Shown piece by piece: positions 47,003 to 55,769 of a DNA stretch of 64,000 nt. Under the pieces are notes generated by a model. That model was given only the letters and a program-made list of their open reading frames with translations. It did no database searches and had not been told where the DNA came from. This stretch comes from Caballeronia jiangsuensis. GTDB lineage: Bacteria > Pseudomonadota > Gammaproteobacteria > Burkholderiales > Burkholderiaceae. The translations under genes were made by a program, and so were the position numbers. The stretch lies in the NCBI GenBank assembly GCA_000648925.1, contig JFHF01000014.1, positions 62,001-126,000 on the forward strand, read 5' to 3'. Positions within the stretch are counted from its first letter, which is position 1; every line of letters begins with the position of its first letter.

Positions 47003-47836
47003 ATGAAGCAATATTTGGAACTTCTTCGTGACGTTCTGGAAAACGGTGTCGCCAAGGGGGACCGGACTGGTACGGGCACTAAGTCTGTGTTCGGACGGCA
47101 GATTAGGCACGACCTATCTAAGGGCTTCCCGCTCCTAACAACGAAAAAGTTGCACTTCAAGAGCATCGCCAACGAGCTCATCTGGTTCCTAAGCGGAAAC
47201 ACAAATGTCGGTTGGTTGAATGAGAATGGCGTCACCATCTGGAACGAATGGGCGACCGAGGATAATGAGCTTGGTCCCGTTTATGGCAAGCAGTGGACAG
47301 CATGGCCGACAAAGGATGGTGGAAGCATCAACCAGATTGACTACGTCGTCAATACGCTTCGCACGAACCCAAATAGTCGCCGCATCCTGTTTCACGGCTG
47401 GAACCCAGAGTTTCTACCGGATGAGTCCGTCAGCCCGCAGGAAAATGCGAAGCAAGGTCGGATGGCTTTGCCCCCATGCCACTTGCTCTATCAGTTTTAC
47501 GTAGCAGAAGGCAGGTTGTCTTCGCAGTTGTACATCAGAAGTTCAGATAGCTTCTTGGGACTGCCTTACAACATCGCGTCGCTCGCCTTGCTTACCCACA
47601 TGCTAGCCCAGCAGTGTGACTTGGTGCCTCACGAGATTGTGGTCAGCATCGGTGACCTGCATGCATACTCCAATCATATCGAGCAAATTCAGACGCAACT
47701 CACTCGGGACGTTCGAGAGTTGCCGCAACTGAGAATTAAGCGGAGGCCCGAGTCGATTTACGAATACAGGTTTGAGGATTTTGAATTGGTGGGCTACAAC
47801 CCGCACCCGCCCATCGCCGCTCCCATCGCGGTGTGA
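47003..47836 (+). CDS. thyA: Thymidylate synthase carried by the island (replacement copy)
   Basis: 277-residue complete ThyA, making dTMP from dUMP with methylene-THF. Motifs: SDRTGTGT-type loop ([13 protein letters not shown]), catalytic Cys159 in [25 protein letters not shown], and the dUMP site GDLHAYSNH with His220 and Tyr222. It ends APIAV. Codon use is that of the island. It follows the TnpC-like gene by 12 bp in the same operon. At the motif where the host gene is broken it reads CAT-GCA-TAC rather than CAC-ATC-TAC, so it may not be a target itself. Confidence 0.95.
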   Translation: MKQYLELLRDVLENGVAKGDRTGTGTKSVFGRQIRHDLSKGFPLLTTKKLHFKSIANELIWFLSGNTNVGWLNENGVTIWNEWATEDNELGPVYGKQWTAWPTKDGGSINQIDYVVNTLRTNPNSRRILFHGWNPEFLPDESVSPQENAKQGRMALPPCHLLYQFYVAEGRLSSQLYIRSSDSFLGLPYNIASLALLTHMLAQQCDLVPHEIVVSIGDLHAYSNHIEQIQTQLTRDVRELPQLRIKRRPESIYEYRFEDFELVGYNPHPPIAAPIAV

Positions 47837-48094
47837 GACGAAAGAATCAATCGAAACGACCGACCTTCCCACTTGCGATAGCAAAGTTGAGCTGCGGAGG
47901 AAGAGGCGGGCCTCTCTGCGAATGCCGCTTCTTGATAGCAGCCTGCCCATATGCAGAGTGTGGCGATTAGACCTTCACTGCGTGATAGTCGATTAAATGT
48001 TCGCGCGCGAGCGCGCTATCCGAGTAGGGAGCGGAACCGGAACGTTGTTGAGTCCCGCGGCTGGCATCGCTCGCGAATACGAGAGCTGAGGTAC

Positions 48095-48385
48095 TCAATC
48101 TCTATTATTGAGAGGCACTGCCGTGTTGACTGTCCCGAAGCCGTCAATGATGCGCTGGGCGGCAGCATAGCCGTGCATGAGAGCTTCGCGGAGCGTCCCG
48201 AACGGGCGGTCGGTGTTCTCGCCGAAGCGGAGGGCCGCGATTGGCTCAGTACATTCACCTTGCCCGATGCGGACTACCGCCACGTATCCGCTTGGTGTGA
48301 TGAGCACCGGCCCGCCCAAAGCCTCGTCAACAGGCTCGGCCTCAACATCGACCGTGAAGTCTTTGTAAACATACGTACTCTGCAT
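48095..48385 (-). CDS. Conserved hypothetical small protein
   Basis: 96 residues from an ATG at 48383-48385 with GGAG upstream: MQSTYVYKDFTVDVEAEPVD and a second part with FGTLREALMHGYAAAQRIID. The balanced composition and compact alpha/beta pattern look like a real protein of a kind frequent in Burkholderia accessory DNA, but I cannot name it. It is orphaned between thyA and non-coding relic sequence, on the opposite strand to the recombinase operon. Confidence 0.6.
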   Translation of the reverse strand: MQSTYVYKDFTVDVEAEPVDEALGGPVLITPSGYVAVVRIGQGECTEPIAALRFGENTDRPFGTLREALMHGYAAAQRIIDGFGTVNTAVPLNNRD

Positions 48386-49037
48386 CACCCAACCACTCCG
48401 AAGTTCACGGGGTCCGTCAACGTTCCGTCCCTGTTATCTCTGCAACTGTCAATAGCAATTATCCCATGTGCTGCGCATCGATGAGCACGAGGTCGGCACC
48501 GGTCGCGAAGCGCGACTGACGCCGGTGGCCAAAAAGGGCGCGGCTCCGTACGCAACTGTGGACTACCTCCGCCTTGACTATTCGAAGACGTCCATGCTTC
48601 AGAATAACTTCGAAGAAGTCCGAGGGTGGCTGCGTGCTTTCAGCCGCTCCTGCAATCAAAAACTTAGTCCTGTCTTTCGCGGGCTGGCAATCCATGCGGC
48701 AGTTCTGCCACGCCCGCCCCATTCCGCCCCTGTCTGCGGGTCACGATATTTCGCCAGCTGCGGTCCGCCCACAATTATTGCCAACCGCTCTTGGATTCGG
48801 CAAGGACGCGGCACCGACAATGAGTGTCGATGATTGGCCGTGTGCGATAGTCTGGAGGGCGTGCTGAGTAAGAACCCGCTGTCAGCTTTGTATTTTTGTA
48901 CACGGGGAGAAACGGCTTCAGAAGTATCCAGACAGGTGATTGAGTCCCTGGAGAAACATGACCCTGTTATGGGCTAGGCTTTTGGGTGGCGATACACCGG
49001 CGTGCGTCGGTACCACTGTTGAACCCGACAATCCTGA
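48386..49037. other. Stretch without a convincing gene
   Basis: About 650 bp between the small hypothetical gene and the MFS transporter. Overlapping frames exist on both strands, but none has a good start, SD or recognisable protein. It may be decayed mobile DNA. Confidence 0.5.
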
Positions 49038-50258
49038 ATGCGAGAAAAGATGCAGACGAATTCAACGCGTACTAGCACGCTCATCCAGATTCCCCGTGGA
49101 GTCTGGATGCTCGGCTTCGTCAGCATGTTCATGGACATTTCGTCGGAAATCATTCACAGCCTTCTTCCGATGTTCCTAGTAACAGGCTTGGGTGCGAGCG
49201 CGATGATGGTCGGTTTGATTGAAGGCGTCGCCGAAGCGACCGCGCCCATCGTGAAAATGGCCTCCGGTACCCTGAGCGACTACCTCGGCAATAGGAAGTG
49301 GCTGGCGGTCATCGGATACGGTATGGGCGCGTTGAGCAAACCTCTGTTTGCGCTCGCGCCGACGGCGGGCATCGTCTTCACAGCGCGCGTGGTAGACAGA
49401 ATCGGCAAGGGTGTGCGGGGCGCGCCGCGCGACGCACTCGTAGCTGATATCACGCCCCCACACCTGCGTGGCGCCGCCTATGGTTTGCGACAAGCGCTTG
49501 ACACGGTCGGGGCGTTTCTCGGACCGTTGTTCGCCGTCGGGTTGATGCTCCTATTGGCAAACAACTTTCGTCTCATCTTCTGGATTGCTGTGATTCCGGG
49601 ACTCGTCGCGGTGGCCTTGCTGGTGTTCGGCATCAAGGAACCTGCTCACCATTCGGACGCGAACCGTGTCAACCCAATGAAGCTCGCAAGCCTGAAAAAG
49701 CTGAACGCGTCGTATTGGTGGGTGGTGTTCATCGGGGCAGTGTTCACCCTCGCTCGGTTCAGCGAGGCGTTTCTCGTACTACGCGCGATGCAAGGCGGGA
49801 TACCCATTGCCCTGGTGCCGCTCGTGATGGTGGCAATGAACCTAGTGTATTCCGTGTCCGCCTACCCTTTTGGTAAGCTGGCTGACTCGATGAGCCACAC
49901 CAAACTGCTGGCGCCTGGACTCGTTGTACTCATTGCGTCAGATGTCGTGCTCGCTCATGGAAACCAATGGCCGGTCGTACTGGTGGGTGTCGCACTGTGG
50001 GGCCTGCATATGGGGCTCACGCAAGGCCTGCTTGCAACCATGGTTGCGCATACCGCACCGCCGGACCTGAAAGGCACCGCGTTCGGGTTCTTCAATTTGA
50101 TGAGCGGTCTGGCGATGCTCGTGGCGAGCGTCGTCGCAGGCGAGTTGTGGGACCGCTTGGGCGCCAGCGCGACGTTCTATGCGGGAGCGGGATTCTGCTT
50201 GCTGACCCTGTGCGCCCTGGCTATCCGTGGTGGATTGCGCCGAGAAAGCGCCATCTAG
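49038..50258 (+). CDS. Major facilitator superfamily transporter
   Basis: 406 residues, twelve predicted helices. The MFS loop motif appears as DYLGNRKWLAVIGYG between helices 2 and 3, and ARVVDRIGKGVRGAPRDALV is characteristic of a subgroup often found next to heavy-metal genes. LKGTAFGFFNLMSGLAMLVA mirrors the second-half motif. The substrate cannot be read. The ATG at 49038 is used; one four codons later is possible. Confidence 0.85.
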   Translation: MREKMQTNSTRTSTLIQIPRGVWMLGFVSMFMDISSEIIHSLLPMFLVTGLGASAMMVGLIEGVAEATAPIVKMASGTLSDYLGNRKWLAVIGYGMGALSKPLFALAPTAGIVFTARVVDRIGKGVRGAPRDALVADITPPHLRGAAYGLRQALDTVGAFLGPLFAVGLMLLLANNFRLIFWIAVIPGLVAVALLVFGIKEPAHHSDANRVNPMKLASLKKLNASYWWVVFIGAVFTLARFSEAFLVLRAMQGGIPIALVPLVMVAMNLVYSVSAYPFGKLADSMSHTKLLAPGLVVLIASDVVLAHGNQWPVVLVGVALWGLHMGLTQGLLATMVAHTAPPDLKGTAFGFFNLMSGLAMLVASVVAGELWDRLGASATFYAGAGFCLLTLCALAIRGGLRRESAI

Positions 50259-50453
50259 CTGGAGGCAGCGCCGAACGGTGCGTCTAACCGGGCAAGCTCG
50301 GCAGGCGCTCTGCAACCAAGCAGGAGCCTCACTTGCGAAGCTCAAGAATCCACACCCGCCTGCGCGGGGAGACCGTCAACGAGCATGCGAAAACACCCGG
50401 CGCTTTAGTCTTGCTGACCCACCCACAATGCACGGCGATTTGACTGCGATGAG

Positions 50454-51737
50454 TTAGGCCGCCGCTTGTGACGGTTGCACTTCCACGGTGACATGTGACA
50501 GCCCCGTGAAGCGCTCGAGCACCGCATGATAGAAGCGCGAATCACGCTGGGGTTCACCTGTCGCCACTGACACCACGGCACTCATGTGACCAGGACCCAC
50601 CCGCCATACATGCAGGTCGATGACCTTGTCGCCACGGTCCTCAACGGCGTGACGTACGTTCTCTGCCATTCGCCGGTCGGGATTCATGTCAAGCAAGATT
50701 GCACCGGTGTCCCGCATCAAGCCGTACGACCAGTTTGCAATCACGAGCGCACCAATGACGCCCGCCAAGGGGTCCATCCACAGCCAGCCGAACGCGCGCG
50801 CCAGCACCAGTCCAATGATGGCCAGCACAGAAACCGCCGCGTCGGCAATGACATGAACATAGGCTGAGCGGATGTTGTGGTCCCGAGTCGTTGCCTCATG
50901 TGCGTCGTGGCCGTGCTCATCTTCTTCGAATTCGACTTCGTATTCGCCTTCGGGCGTCCGCACAATCGCCTTGAAAGCGTGTGGCTCAGGAACGTCTTCC
51001 TTTGATTCCAGGTAGCCGCCGCGGTCCGCCAGCGCAAATACCTGTTGCGTCCCATCAGGTCGTACCGCCGTGACGGATACCGCTGAGGCATCCAGTGGCG
51101 AACCCTTCTTCGCAGGCGTAATCCTGAACACAGGCGGCACACCATCTTCGAAGATGGAAACGGCAAACACACCCGACGGTGTATGAATTTTCCGTACCTC
51201 GCCTTCATGAGCATGGTCGTCGTGAGCATGGCCATGCCCGTGACTATGACTATGACCATGGCTATGGCCGTGGTCACCGCCGCTCAGCAGCCACACGCTC
51301 GCAAGGTTAACAAGCAGGCCGACCACCGCGATAGGAATCGCTTCGCCGAAGTGAATCGGTATCGGCGACAGGAAACGCGACACCGCTTCGTAGCCAATCA
51401 GAAGTGCAATCATTGCGAGCACGATGGCACTCGTGAACCCTGCGAGGTCGCCGAGCTTGCCCGTGCCGAACACGAAGCGGGAGTCCGTGGCGTGCTTGCG
51501 CGCGTAGGTGTACGCGAGGGCCGCAATAAGCATTGCTCCGGCGTGCGTCGACATATGCAGGCCGTCGGCGACAAGCGCCAGCGAGCCGAACATACCGCCG
51601 CCGACTATTTCAATCAGCATCATAGCGCTGCACATTGCAATCACAGCCCACGTCTTGCGCTCGTTCTTTTCATGACCGGCACCCAGAAAGATGTGGTCAT
51701 GCCCTGCGCCGAAGGCGGCGTCTTTGAAATCACTCAT
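50454..51737 (-). CDS. dmeF: CDF family Co/Ni exporter DmeF
   Basis: 427 residues of the cation diffusion facilitator family. HDHIFLGAGHEKNERKTWAV at the N terminus and the metal-site helices ADGLHMSTHAGAM and YVHVIADAAVSVLA (H/D pairs) match DmeF. Between helices 4 and 5 there is a long cytoplasmic His-rich loop (GDHGHSHGHSHSHGHGHAHD) and a large insert. It is eight bases downstream of the metal-sensing repressor gene, as in other dmeRF operons, and should export Co2+ and Ni2+. Confidence 0.92.
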   Translation of the reverse strand: MSDFKDAAFGAGHDHIFLGAGHEKNERKTWAVIAMCSAMMLIEIVGGGMFGSLALVADGLHMSTHAGAMLIAALAYTYARKHATDSRFVFGTGKLGDLAGFTSAIVLAMIALLIGYEAVSRFLSPIPIHFGEAIPIAVVGLLVNLASVWLLSGGDHGHSHGHSHSHGHGHAHDDHAHEGEVRKIHTPSGVFAVSIFEDGVPPVFRITPAKKGSPLDASAVSVTAVRPDGTQQVFALADRGGYLESKEDVPEPHAFKAIVRTPEGEYEVEFEEDEHGHDAHEATTRDHNIRSAYVHVIADAAVSVLAIIGLVLARAFGWLWMDPLAGVIGALVIANWSYGLMRDTGAILLDMNPDRRMAENVRHAVEDRGDKVIDLHVWRVGPGHMSAVVSVATGEPQRDSRFYHAVLERFTGLSHVTVEVQPSQAAA

Positions 51738-51745
51738 TTTGGGCT

Positions 51746-52021
51746 CTACTTAAAATAGCTGTGAACAACCTCAATGAGTTGTTCAGTCGCGCTGTCATCT
51801 GGGTCGTCGACGCTCTCCGCATCGACGAGATGATTCCTGATGTGGTCCTCGAGCACAACGGCGAGCAAACCGTTTATCGCCCCTCGACAACTCGTGATTC
51901 GTTGCAGGACATCTGAGCAGCCATGCTCTTCCTCGAGCGCCCGCTCAACGGCTTCTACCTGTCCCTTAATACGTCGAATCCTATTGAGAAGTTTCTGTTT
52001 TTCTTGAACCGTATGACTCAT
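51746..52021 (-). CDS. dmeR: DmeR/RcnR-type metal-sensing repressor
   Basis: 91 residues of the CsoR/RcnR/FrmR family: KQKLLNRIRRIKGQVEAVER helix, then DVLQRITSCRGAINGL with the conserved Cys, and LEDHIRNHLVD with the conserved His. His3 in MSHTVQEK is the N-terminal ligand of the Ni/Co sensors RcnR and DmeR. The ATG at 52019-52021 is preferred because GGAGG lies seven bases upstream; a start four codons earlier lacks this. Confidence 0.92.
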   Translation of the reverse strand: MSHTVQEKQKLLNRIRRIKGQVEAVERALEEEHGCSDVLQRITSCRGAINGLLAVVLEDHIRNHLVDAESVDDPDDSATEQLIEVVHSYFK

Positions 52022-52031
52022 CGCGCCCTCC

Positions 52032-52052
52032 ATATACCCCCACCGGGTATAT
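52032..52052. promoter_or_regulatory. DmeR operator candidate 1
   Basis: Inverted repeat ATATACCC / GGGTATAT with a five-base CCACC centre. A C-tract flanked by AT-rich arms is the operator type of RcnR/DmeR/CsoR proteins. It abuts the dmeR ribosome site. Confidence 0.7.
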
Positions 52053-52070
52053 AATCGTTCCTAGTCTACC

Positions 52071-52087
52071 ATAGGGGGTGGGGCTAT
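52071..52087. promoter_or_regulatory. DmeR operator candidate 2
   Basis: ATAGGGGGTGGGGCTAT: ATAG/CTAT ends around a G-rich centre, the mirror type of the first site and 19 bp from it. Placed to control the divergent DMT exporter. Confidence 0.55.
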
Positions 52088-52169
52088 CGCTCGCTTTCGC
52101 AAGGTTCTCCGCGCTCGCGGATTTCACTTACTGTTCCTGAATCCGGTTATTGTTCGTAGCCGTCAATCT

Positions 52170-53231
52170 ATGCACCCACGCCACAACGCCGCTTTCACCG
52201 CGCTTCTTGCTGCCGCGCTGTTCGGCGCAACAACGCCTCTCGCCAAGGAACTGCTTGGCACGCTGTCCCCGTTCATGGTCGCAGGTCTGTTTTATCTTGG
52301 TAGCGGCGTCGGTCTTTCCATCGGAATTCTCTTCCGGCAACTGCGTCGCTCGGCTGGAGAACGAGAAAACGAAAGCCGGATTCAGTTCGCCGAGGTCCCT
52401 TGGCTTCTTGGCGCAATTGCAGCAGGCGGCGTCGCCGGACCCGCGCTTCTGATGTTCGGCCTTAGCACGACATCTGCTGCGACCAGCTCCTTGTTACTGA
52501 ACCTCGAGGGAGTTTTCACCGCGGTCATTGCCTGGGTGGTATTTCGCGAAAACGTCGACCTGCAGATATTCCTCGGGATGGTCGCCATCGTGGCGGGTGG
52601 CGTCGCGCTGTCCTGGCAATCTGGCGCAGGCGTCGTGTCGCCCGGCGCGCTACTGGTCGTCGCGGCCTGTGTTTCCTGGGCGGTCGACAACAATCTGACG
52701 CGCAAGGTTTCAACGAACGACGCGATGACTATCGCGTGCCTGAAGGGACTGGTTGCGGGGTCCGTCAATCTGGGCATCGCACTTTTTACGGGTGCGCACT
52801 TACCTGGCGTTGTCAGGACGGCAGCCGCCTTGCTGACCGGCTTCGCCGGCTATGGCGTGAGCCTGGTCCTATTTGTCATCGCCCTACGTAACCTCGGCAC
52901 AGCCCGAACCGGCGCATATTTTTCAGTCGCGCCGATATTCGGGGTGACGCTATCGCTCATCCTCTGGCCTGAGATGCCCTCACTGCTTTTTTGGGGGGCG
53001 GCCGCACTCATGGCTCTGGGAATCTGGCTGCATATCCGCGAGCGGCATGAGCATCCGCACACTCACGAGGTTCTTGCCCATAACCATCGGCATCGGCACG
53101 ACGAGCACCACCAACACACGCACGATTTTGAATGGGATGGTGAGGAGCCGCACACGCATCCCCATCAGCACGCGCCGATTACTCACACGCACGCGCACTT
53201 TCCCGACATTCACCACCGGCACTCGCACTGA
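52170..53231 (+). CDS. EamA/DMT exporter with a His-rich C-terminal tail
   Basis: 353 residues: ten hydrophobic helices in two EamA repeats (AALFGATTPLAKELLGTLSP; LLTGFAGYGVSLVLFVIALR) up to about residue 288, then a tail of about 60 residues with more than 20 His (HEHPHTHEV, HQHTHDFEW, HPHQHAPITHTHAH). The tail is probably cytoplasmic and metal-binding. Divergent from dmeRF over two candidate DmeR sites, which suggests nickel/cobalt export; this is an inference from context. Confidence 0.85.
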   Translation: MHPRHNAAFTALLAAALFGATTPLAKELLGTLSPFMVAGLFYLGSGVGLSIGILFRQLRRSAGERENESRIQFAEVPWLLGAIAAGGVAGPALLMFGLSTTSAATSSLLLNLEGVFTAVIAWVVFRENVDLQIFLGMVAIVAGGVALSWQSGAGVVSPGALLVVAACVSWAVDNNLTRKVSTNDAMTIACLKGLVAGSVNLGIALFTGAHLPGVVRTAAALLTGFAGYGVSLVLFVIALRNLGTARTGAYFSVAPIFGVTLSLILWPEMPSLLFWGAAALMALGIWLHIRERHEHPHTHEVLAHNHRHRHDEHHQHTHDFEWDGEEPHTHPHQHAPITHTHAHFPDIHHRHSH

Positions 53232-53389
53232 CAGTCGAACGACGATACTGTGTCGAGCTCGCATGTTCGTAACAGGTATCAAGACCTGCCCGATGTAGAT
53301 GTCCTCCCCGTGCTGAAGTAACAGGGTTTCCTGACCTTCACAAGTCCAGTCCCTGCTTCGTTGCAGACCGCCAGTTGAAGGCATCTTCG

Positions 53390-53640
53390 TTAGGTCATCC
53401 GTCCGCTCCACGGGTTTAAGGTTCCGTGCGTCTCGCGGTACATGTTGCGAGAAGCCAGCGAGGATATTCCTCGCTGCCTTCCGGTCGCGGTCGTGTATCT
53501 CGCGGCAATCCGGGCAGGTTCACTGCCGAATGCTCAGCGGCCGCGACTTGTGCCGGAACCGGCAGGCGTGACACGTTTTTTTCGATGCGAAGAACCGGTC
53601 CGACTGCCAGCACGTGCGGCCGGCCCTACCACGGTCAGGC
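53390..53640 (-). pseudogene. Decayed tnpB fragment (IS605/IS1341 family)
   Basis: The minus-strand frame reads DRFFASKKTCHACRFRHKSR, LSIRQ, a TGA stop at 53520-53522, then TCPDCREIHDRDRKAARNIL and AGFSQHVPRD. This is the C-terminal zinc-ribbon and last catalytic segment (HDRD-x2-AA-x-NIL) of a TnpB protein. The stop replaces the Trp normally found before TCP. No N-terminal RuvC part is recognisable upstream, so only a fossil of a transposon remains. Confidence 0.75.
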
Positions 53641-53797
53641 TCGAGGGCGTGGCCGGTAACTGGCAGCTCCAGTACACGTTGGAGACCACCATCACTTTCG
53701 GGCTCCGGTCAGTAGGTTCTTTACTGCCGCTTCGAGAAGCTGTGACGGTCGGTTCGCATGCGCCTTGGCACGAACTTGGTCAAGTGCGCAAATCCGG

Positions 53798-54010
53798 TCA
53801 GGCGCAGCAGGAGTCAGACCGCTGCATCGGCGGGCACCTGTTCGTGCCGTACGAGCAGTACACGCAGCAATCCCCGGATTTCGGTCTGAGCACGGTCTTG
53901 CAATGCTCGCATTCGTAAAACCACACGCACGCGTCAGAGGGCATCGTCTCGTTCTTCATGTGCCCGCACACTGGACACGTGATGATGGAATTCAGTAAGA
54001 CTGTAACCAC
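53798..54010 (-). CDS. GDCC cysteine-rich small protein
   Basis: 70 residues from a GTG at 54010: IITCPVCGHMKNETMPSDAC, then YECEHCKTVLRPKSGDCCVY and CSYGTNRCPPMQ. Ten Cys in paired spacing look like a zinc or other metal site. Similar GDCCVFCSYG proteins occur widely in metal and mercury islands with no assigned function. A start at 54058 is also open but would add an unrelated lead. Confidence 0.75.
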   Translation of the reverse strand: MVTVLLNSIITCPVCGHMKNETMPSDACVWFYECEHCKTVLRPKSGDCCVYCSYGTNRCPPMQRSDSCCA

Positions 54011-54221
54011 TACTGCACCTGCTTTGCATAGGACGGGGGGCCGCAGTGGCCGCGGCATTCAACGCGCCGACCGAAGCCTTCTTCGAGTCAACTACGCGGG
54101 CATTGGGCATTTGCAAATTGTAGCTGCTTACGAAACGGCAGCGGTGCTATTCCGACGCTTCGAACATGGGGATGCCGACCAAGTCCCAGCGCTCGAGAAG
54201 TGCGGGCCGGTTTAATATTTC

Positions 54222-54338
54222 GGCGCAACGCTTGCCAACTTGGTCGGTGTGCTGATTGGTGAAGTGCCTGTGATGCTTACGGTCGTGAAGGCCGTCAACG
54301 CGTCGCGGCATTGGAACCAGAACCACCGCGTATCCTGA
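54222..54338 (+). pseudogene. C-terminal relic of an ACR3-type arsenite efflux pump
   Basis: The plus-strand frame FGATLANLVGVLIGEVPVML followed by TVVKAVNASRHW resembles the final helix and tail of ACR3 (ArsB) arsenite permeases (ALATVVGVLIEVPVML type). Only about 38 codons to the TGA remain and no start or upstream helices are found. A relic of arsenic-resistance cargo is the best reading. Confidence 0.55.
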
Positions 54339-54420
54339 CGCTATGCGCCGTCTTCTCCGGCAAAGGCGGCGATACCCATCGGCCCAGCCGGTGACTATGC
54401 CTATGAAGTGTGGCTAAGGC

Positions 54421-54918
54421 TCATAATACGGCCGGTTTGCTCGGCAGTTCGTTGCGCAACTCGTGCTGGCTAGGGAAGTGCCTCCTGAGCAGCTCGGTAA
54501 CCTCTTCTACGCCCTTGAGAACGCCGACCTCGTACTTGGCGAGCCTGAAATCCGCCTCGATTTTCTGGCAAATCCTTTCCCATTCAGAAGCGGGCACCCG
54601 GGCATGCACACCGCGGTCGGCAACGATTTCAACATCTCGGTCGGCGAGCAGAAGATAGATGAGTACGCCATTGTTGTGCTCGGTGTCCCAGATACGAAGC
54701 TCCGAAAAGACATCTATTGCGCGCTCCCTCGCTGACGTGCCTCGTAGTAGTTCACTGACTTGAAGTGCGCCCTCTACGGCAAATCGAACCTGTCCTATGT
54801 GGGCGCGGTGACTTTCCTGAATCGCCTTTTCGATTGCTCGGAGCGTCCGAGGCGGGAAGGCACGGCCGACATGCCAGCGGGTCATGAACATATGTCTGAT
54901 GACGCGTCTGAGGTCCAT
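54421..54918 (-). CDS. TPM-domain protein, short form
   Basis: 165 residues with a TPM (YgcG-type) domain: ARERAIDVFSELRIWDTEHN, VLIYLLLADRDVEIVADRGV and SEWERICQKIEADFRLAKYE. No signal peptide, unlike the neighbouring TPM protein. The ATG at 54916-54918 starts just after that protein's stop. The pair plus LemA form an operon. TPM domains are reported as metal-dependent phosphatases in plants; bacterial roles are unsettled. Confidence 0.85.
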   Translation of the reverse strand: MDLRRVIRHMFMTRWHVGRAFPPRTLRAIEKAIQESHRAHIGQVRFAVEGALQVSELLRGTSARERAIDVFSELRIWDTEHNNGVLIYLLLADRDVEIVADRGVHARVPASEWERICQKIEADFRLAKYEVGVLKGVEEVTELLRRHFPSQHELRNELPSKPAVL

Positions 54919-54920
54919 AG

Positions 54921-55769
54921 CTACCACCTGCCCGAGGCACCACCGCCGCCGAAACCACCTCCGCCACCGCGAAACGGTGACCTCCCGGACCCACCGCCTA
55001 GTCCGCCGATAGCTCGCCCTCCGACGTATGCCCCCATGCCGCCGCCCACTAAGGTAGACACGAGTGCAATCGCTCCCGCGACAATCGCCACAAGGACCGT
55101 CCCCGAAAGCACCCACGCAATGCCCGCGACAGCGCCACCTGTCACAAGCGAGCCGGGCAGACGTCCCATCACAGAACGGAGCACGCCACCAACCGCCAAG
55201 GTGAACACAAAGAGGATGGGCAAATAGCCTCCGACTCGCCCTGAACGACCGTCTGCAGTTCTGTCCGGCGCGGGCAAAGGTTCACCATTGATGACCTTCA
55301 TCATGCTGTCAACACCGGCTGTGATACCGCCGTAGTAGTCGCCCTGCCTGAATCTCGGAACAATTACTTCGTCGATTATGCGACGACTCGTCGCGTCATT
55401 CAGAGCGCCTTCGAGGCCATATCCCACCTCGATGCGCAACGTTCGGTCGTTTTTTGCGACGATGAGTAGCGCACCGTCGTCGACACGCTGGCGACCAAGC
55501 TTCCATTGCTCGACAACTCGTATCGAATATTGCTCGATGGTTTCAGGCTGGGTCGTCGGCACGATGAGCACGGAAATCTGACTCCCTTCATTCGCCTCGA
55601 ATTTTTGCAACCTCTGTTCGAGCATGCCACGTTGGTCGGTGGTGAGCGTCGCGGTCTCGTCGGTTACGCGCGAGGTTAGCGCTGGAATCGCGACGTCTGC
55701 GTTGGGAGCAAACGACCAGAACGACACAAGCATGAGGAAAACGACTCTGGCCGCTTTCAGGATGTTCAA
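54921..55769 (-). CDS. TPM-domain membrane protein (YgcG family)
   Basis: 282 residues: a signal peptide, a TPM domain near 30-160 (VTDETATLTTDQRGMLEQRL, DDGALLIVAKNDRTLRIEVG, RRIIDEVIVPRFRQGDYYGG), then two hydrophobic helices and a Gly/Ser-rich tail (FRGGGGGFGGGGASGRW), the usual YgcG ending. The start is a TTG at 55769 overlapping the lemA stop (TTGA), with GGAG upstream. LemA and YgcG typically occur together. Confidence 0.9.
   Translation of the reverse strand: MNILKAARVVFLMLVSFWSFAPNADVAIPALTSRVTDETATLTTDQRGMLEQRLQKFEANEGSQISVLIVPTTQPETIEQYSIRVVEQWKLGRQRVDDGALLIVAKNDRTLRIEVGYGLEGALNDATSRRIIDEVIVPRFRQGDYYGGITAGVDSMMKVINGEPLPAPDRTADGRSGRVGGYLPILFVFTLAVGGVLRSVMGRLPGSLVTGGAVAGIAWVLSGTVLVAIVAGAIALVSTLVGGGMGAYVGGRAIGGLGGGSGRSPFRGGGGGFGGGGASGRW

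Noticed and set aside
48459-48833. Overlapping plus and minus frames of about 90-120 codons
   Set aside because: Neither has a recognisable protein, good SD or codon bias. Treated as non-coding relic sequence.
53416-53918. Plus- and minus-strand frames around the TnpB fossil
   Set aside because: They are out of frame with the recognisable TnpB segments and have no family features of their own.
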